A DNA stretch of 33,916 nt from Thiocapsa sp. UBA6158 (GTDB lineage: Bacteria; Pseudomonadota; Gammaproteobacteria; Chromatiales; Chromatiaceae): assembly GCF_002423035.1 (NCBI RefSeq), contig NZ_DIUM01000028.1, positions 15,037-48,952 on the forward strand, in the 5' to 3' direction. The position numbers were made by a program, and so were the translations under genes. How positions within the stretch are numbered: position 1 is the stretch's first letter; each line of letters begins with the position of its first letter. Positions 30,963 through 33,916 of this stretch are shown here, in pieces. The notes under the pieces were generated by a model. The model saw nothing but the letters and a program-made list of their open reading frames with translations. It did not search any database and was not told the origin of the DNA.

Positions 30963-31598
30963 ATGGGGCGAACACCGACCGGACAGACGCGCGAGCAGGT
31001 GTTCAAGCTCATGCGCGAGCGGCTCCTGGCCGGCCAACCGCCGACCGTGCGGGAGGTCCAGGCGGCGTTCGGTTTTCGCTCCGTGCAGACCGCGCGCGCG
31101 CATCTCGAGGCCTTGGTGTCCGAGGGGCGCTTGGATAAGCAGTCGGGTCGGGCGCGCGGCTATCGGCTTGCCGACTCGGCGGTGCTTGTGTCCGGTGAAG
31201 ACCGGATCGCGCCGCCGCGGTTGGTTCCCTTGCTCGGTCATGTCGCGGCCGGCGCCTTCGGCTTGGCGGTCGAGGATCTCGAAGGCTATCTCCCGGTGCA
31301 GTCCGACCGCGTCGGCGCGAACGAGGAGCTGTTCGGCCTGCGTGTGCGCGGCGAGAGCATGCGCGACGCCGGCATCCTGCCCGGCGACATCGTCATCGTG
31401 TGGCGTCTGCCCAGTGTCGAGGACGGCGCGATCGTTGTCGCCTTGGTGGACGAGGAGGCGACGATCAAGCGTTTAAGGCGGCGCGGCGAGCGGATCGAGC
31501 TGCATCCTGCAAACCCCGATTACACGGTGATGACGCCGGACCCGGACACGCTTCAGGTGCTGGGGCGGGTGATCGAGGTGCGGCGTTATCTCGATTGA
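30963..31598 (+). CDS. lexA: LexA repressor (SOS regulator)
   Basis: Self-cleaving transcriptional repressor of the DNA-damage response. The 211 residues have an N-terminal winged helix-turn-helix (about 8-70; PTVREVQAAFGFRSVQTARA), the scissile Ala96-Gly97 bond in HVAAGAFG, catalytic Ser132 in RVRGESMRDAGILPGD, and catalytic Lys169 in EEATIKRL. ATG 30963 is preceded by GAGGG at 30950-30954; GTG 30960 is an alternative adding one residue. The lexA-imuA-imuB arrangement parallels the lexA2-imuA-imuB-dnaE2 cassettes of other Proteobacteria, so this may be a second, cassette-specific LexA. Confidence 0.94.
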   Translation: MGRTPTGQTREQVFKLMRERLLAGQPPTVREVQAAFGFRSVQTARAHLEALVSEGRLDKQSGRARGYRLADSAVLVSGEDRIAPPRLVPLLGHVAAGAFGLAVEDLEGYLPVQSDRVGANEELFGLRVRGESMRDAGILPGDIVIVWRLPSVEDGAIVVALVDEEATIKRLRRRGERIELHPANPDYTVMTPDPDTLQVLGRVIEVRRYLD

Positions 31599-31633
31599 GG
31601 GGGAGCGGCCGCCGGCCTCCAGCTATTAGCCGT

Positions 31634-31685
31634 CAGCCAACAGCTTCCAGCCAACAGCTTCCAGCCAACAGCTTCCAGCTAACAG
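31634..31685. repeat. Short tandem repeat, 14-bp unit, about 3.7 copies
   Basis: CAGCCAACAGCTTC occurs three times head to tail (31634-31675), followed by a partial unit CAGCTAACAG. It fills much of the lexA-imuA gap. Copy-number change by slippage would vary the spacing between the two genes. There are no spacers, so it is not CRISPR. Confidence 0.85.
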
Positions 31686-31743
31686 TAAACAAGCATCCGC
31701 CTTCGGCCAGTTAAGAGTCATGTCACACGATCGGAGCATCTCG

Positions 31744-32352
31744 ATGAAGGCGGCTTTTTCTGATCTTCAAAGAGGGCTCGAGCCGAGCCGGGTGCCTGTT
31801 TCTTGGGGACTTGCGACCTTTCGCGGACGCTTCGCCGAGATCTCGGGCGGGGCGGCGACGGCGGCGCTGACGCTGACCATGGGCCTGGTGGCCGAGGCTC
31901 AGCAGTGCGACGAGCCGACGGTCTGGGTGACGGGGCGCGACAGCAGCTTTTATCCGCCGGATGTCGCGGCGGTCGGGATCGATCTGAGTGCCCTTGTGGT
32001 CGTCTGGGCGCAGGCTGCGCTCGAGGCCGCGCGGGCGGCCGACCTGCTGTTGCGCTCCGGTGCCTTCGGTCTCGTCGTGCTGGATCTGGGCGCCGACGAT
32101 GACCTGCCGCTGGCCGCGCAGACACGCCTTGCCGCGCTCGCGAAGAAGCACGAGACGGCACTCCTGTGCCTGACGCGCAAGGGGCGGGAGGGCCCGTCAC
32201 TGGGGTCGCCGATCTCGTTGCGCGCCGAGGCGACGCGCACCGGACGTGCGCCGCCGCTGTTCCGCTGCGAGACGCTCATCCTCAAGGATAAGCGCCGTGG
32301 ACCGGGTCGGACCTACGCGGAGTTCTGTTATGGACCGGATGGCCTGTCTTGA
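31744..32352 (+). CDS. imuA: ImuA-like RecA-fold protein of the mutasome
   Basis: Accessory protein of damage-induced mutagenesis, recalling RecA, that works with ImuB and DnaE2. The 202 residues match the ImuA outline: ISGGAATAALTLTMGLVAEA where RecA has its P-loop, TVWVTGRDSSFYPPDVAAVG, a DLLLRSGAFGLVVLDLG strand (Walker-B-like region), and the closing LRAEATRTGRAPPLFRCETL segment. The P-loop lacks the GKT lysine, so ATP binding is doubtful. ATG 31744 has GGAG seven bases upstream; ATG 31720 would add eight residues with a weaker site. The 3' end overlaps imuB by 23 bp. Confidence 0.83.
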   Translation: MKAAFSDLQRGLEPSRVPVSWGLATFRGRFAEISGGAATAALTLTMGLVAEAQQCDEPTVWVTGRDSSFYPPDVAAVGIDLSALVVVWAQAALEAARAADLLLRSGAFGLVVLDLGADDDLPLAAQTRLAALAKKHETALLCLTRKGREGPSLGSPISLRAEATRTGRAPPLFRCETLILKDKRRGPGRTYAEFCYGPDGLS

Positions 32353-33814
32353 TCTGCCGGCCTTCGCGCTTCAGCTCCTGCTGCGGCAGCACCCCGAGTG
32401 GCGGGGGCATCCGGTCGCCGTCGTCGACAGCGATCAGCCGCGGGGCATCGTCTTGTGGGTCAATGCCTCCGCGCGTGCCGCACGCATCCTCTCGGGCATG
32501 TCCTTTGCCGCAGCCCTGTCGCTGAGCGGGGATCTGCGCGCCGCCCCGGTACCCAAGACGCAGATCGATCGGGCCGTCGTCGCCGTTTCCCGCCGGCTGC
32601 GCGAGCACAGCCCGCACGTCGAGCCGTCCGCGGACGAGCCCGGTGTCTTCTGGCTCGATGCGTCCGGGCTCGAGCCGCTCTACGGGTCGCTCGACGTCTG
32701 GGCCGCGGGCATCGAGACGGCTCTCTCGACGATCGGCTTGAGCGCCGTCGTGGTCGTCGGCTTTCGCCGCTTCGCGACCTATGCGCTCGCCAAGTCCGGA
32801 CAAGGCGTGCGCGTCCTGCGCGAGGCGGCGCAGGAGCAGGGCGCCTTGCAGGATGTGCCTCTGGAGCGCTTGGCGATCGCGCCCGGGACGCGGGATGCAC
32901 TCGCCAAGCTCGGCGTGCACGACCTCGGGGCCTTTCTCCGGCTGCCGCCCGAGGGCATCCGTCGGCGCTACGGGAAGGCCGCCTTCGACCTTCACCGGAT
33001 GGCCTCGGGCGAGCTGAATCTCCCGCTGCAGCCCGAACGTCCCCTCGAGCCGGTGACGGCACGCCTCATCCTCGATCGGCCCGAGACCGATGTCGATCGT
33101 TTGATGTGCCTGATCGAGACGCGGCTGGCGCCGCTTCTGGATGAGATCGCCGGACGCGGTCAGGTCCTCGAAGAGCTGCGGCTGCTGTTTCGTTTCGAGC
33201 GTCTGGGCGAGCACAAGGAGCGCATCCGCCCGGCCGCACCGACCCTGGATGTCCGACAGATCCTGGAGCTGATCCGTCTGCGCCTGTCGGCGGCGCGCCT
33301 GCCGGACGGTGTGGAGGAGCTGCATCTGCTGACCCGTGCCGTCGGCCCCGAGCAGCGCCAGCTCGAGCTGCTCGCCGCCCGGCCGCGCCGCGACCTCGAG
33401 GCGGCCAATCGTGCACTGGCGCGCGTGCGGGCCGCATTCGGCGAGCAGTCGGTGGTGCGGGCACGGCTGAGCTCGGGTCATCTGCCCGAGAACAGCTTCG
33501 CGTGGGAGCCCTTGTCTCGACTGGAGCCCGCGCGTCCGCGCACGCGTCTGCAGCGGCGTCTGGTGCGCCGTCTCTACAGACGTCCGATCCCCTTGCCGCC
33601 GCGCCCGCGTCACGAGCCGGATGGCTGGATGCTGCACGGCTTGGAGCAGGGGCCCGTGGTGCGGGTCTGGGGCCCGTATGTGGTCGCAGGCGGCTGGTGG
33701 GTGCGTGCGTTGCACCGGGAGTATCACTTCGCGGAGACCCGTAAAGGCGAACTCTTGTGGGTCTTCTACGATCGGGTGCGGCGCGGCTGGTTTGTGCATG
33801 GGCGGGTGGAATGA
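32330..33814 (+). CDS. imuB: ImuB, Y-family DNA-polymerase-like protein
   Basis: Scaffold of the ImuA-ImuB-DnaE2 mutasome. The 494 residues follow the Y-family order: palm (MACLDLPAFALQLLL, SADEPGVFWLDASGLEPLYG), HhH-like region (LGVHDLGAFLRLPPEGIRRR), little-finger domain (about 235-400) and a C-terminal extension. Y-family polymerases need acidic residues in a D-x-D start and a DE pair; here the first site keeps one Asp and the DE motif is displaced, in line with ImuB proteins being catalytically poor. ATG 32330 has GGAG seven bases upstream; ATG 32339 is also possible. The dnaE2 gene, usual next in the cassette, would lie beyond the window if present. Confidence 0.9.
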   Translation: MDRMACLDLPAFALQLLLRQHPEWRGHPVAVVDSDQPRGIVLWVNASARAARILSGMSFAAALSLSGDLRAAPVPKTQIDRAVVAVSRRLREHSPHVEPSADEPGVFWLDASGLEPLYGSLDVWAAGIETALSTIGLSAVVVVGFRRFATYALAKSGQGVRVLREAAQEQGALQDVPLERLAIAPGTRDALAKLGVHDLGAFLRLPPEGIRRRYGKAAFDLHRMASGELNLPLQPERPLEPVTARLILDRPETDVDRLMCLIETRLAPLLDEIAGRGQVLEELRLLFRFERLGEHKERIRPAAPTLDVRQILELIRLRLSAARLPDGVEELHLLTRAVGPEQRQLELLAARPRRDLEAANRALARVRAAFGEQSVVRARLSSGHLPENSFAWEPLSRLEPARPRTRLQRRLVRRLYRRPIPLPPRPRHEPDGWMLHGLEQGPVVRVWGPYVVAGGWWVRALHREYHFAETRKGELLWVFYDRVRRGWFVHGRVE

Positions 33815-33856
33815 TCCTGGCAGGACGCACTCCGGGGGCCGTTCAACTGCCGGATC

Positions 33857-33916
33857 TAAACCGCGCCCGGTGCGGTATGCGTAATTTATTGGAAGGTGAT
33901 TAGCGTCGTTCCTCAG
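33857..33916 (-). repeat. Composite repeat, inverted module B, cut by the window edge
   Basis: TAAACCGCGCCCGGTGCGGT and the following TATGCGTAATTTATTGGA match the start of the inverted B module at 17947. The copy starts 43 bases after the imuB stop and continues past the window end, so its A module cannot be judged. Confidence 0.65.

Noticed and set aside
31634..31685. Possible CRISPR array
   Set aside because: The units are contiguous 14-bp repeats with no spacers and no cas genes nearby.

Overview
The window is high-GC DNA with gammaproteobacterial gene content. A purple sulfur bacterium (Chromatiaceae, for example a Thiocapsa relative) fits the gyrA-serC-pheA-hisC-tyrA order, a plant/cyanobacterial-type D-ribulose kinase and a large multihaem cytochrome. 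That assignment is inferred from gene content and style, not from a marker gene.

Layout. (1) 1-8086, all plus strand: the 3' part of gyrA, then serC, a short ACT-type serA, pheA, hisC and tyrA. This is a variant of the gyrA-serC-pheA-hisC-tyrA-aroA supraoperon, with a phosphoglycerate dehydrogenase inserted and no aroA after tyrA. (2) 8257-10133, minus strand: queF followed by a D-ribulose-kinase-like FGGY kinase. (3) 10502-11087: a HigB/HigA toxin-antitoxin pair. (4) 11314-14709, minus strand: a 1131-residue transglutaminase-like protein. (5) 15426-17846: an exported octahaem cytochrome c with HEAT-like and TPR repeats. (6) 18201-24585: a tightly packed four-gene SMC operon (SMC-like ATPase, MukE-like, MukF/kleisin-like, TOPRIM protein). 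It looks like a rearranged, divergent MksBEFG/Wadjet system and probably acts against plasmids or foreign DNA. (7) 24648-25220, minus strand: a tandem AhpD/CMD-like protein. (8) 25535-30711: a small Cys-containing exported protein, then cusB and cusA for copper/silver efflux. (9) 30963-33814: lexA, imuA and imuB, an SOS mutagenesis cassette with a candidate LexA operator.

One repeat family cuts across these regions. Its full form is a composite of about 190 bp: module A (~85 bp), an AT-rich spacer of about 22 bp, and module B (~86 bp). Each module is bounded by TAAACCGCG and its inverse CGCGGTTTA. There are two full copies (17947-18138, inverted; 30709-30902), one copy with a decayed A module (about 2225-2404), a lone A module (about 10339-10425), a cut-off B module at the window end (33857 on), and possible remnants near 3575-3620 and 11301-11311. 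The copies sit next to promoters, ribosome-binding sites or a stop codon. No transposase is present.

The main candidates for something under-described are the SMC-first Wadjet-like operon, the composite palindromic repeat, and the octahaem-HEAT-TPR cytochrome. No rRNA, tRNA, CRISPR array or intact insertion sequence was recognised.
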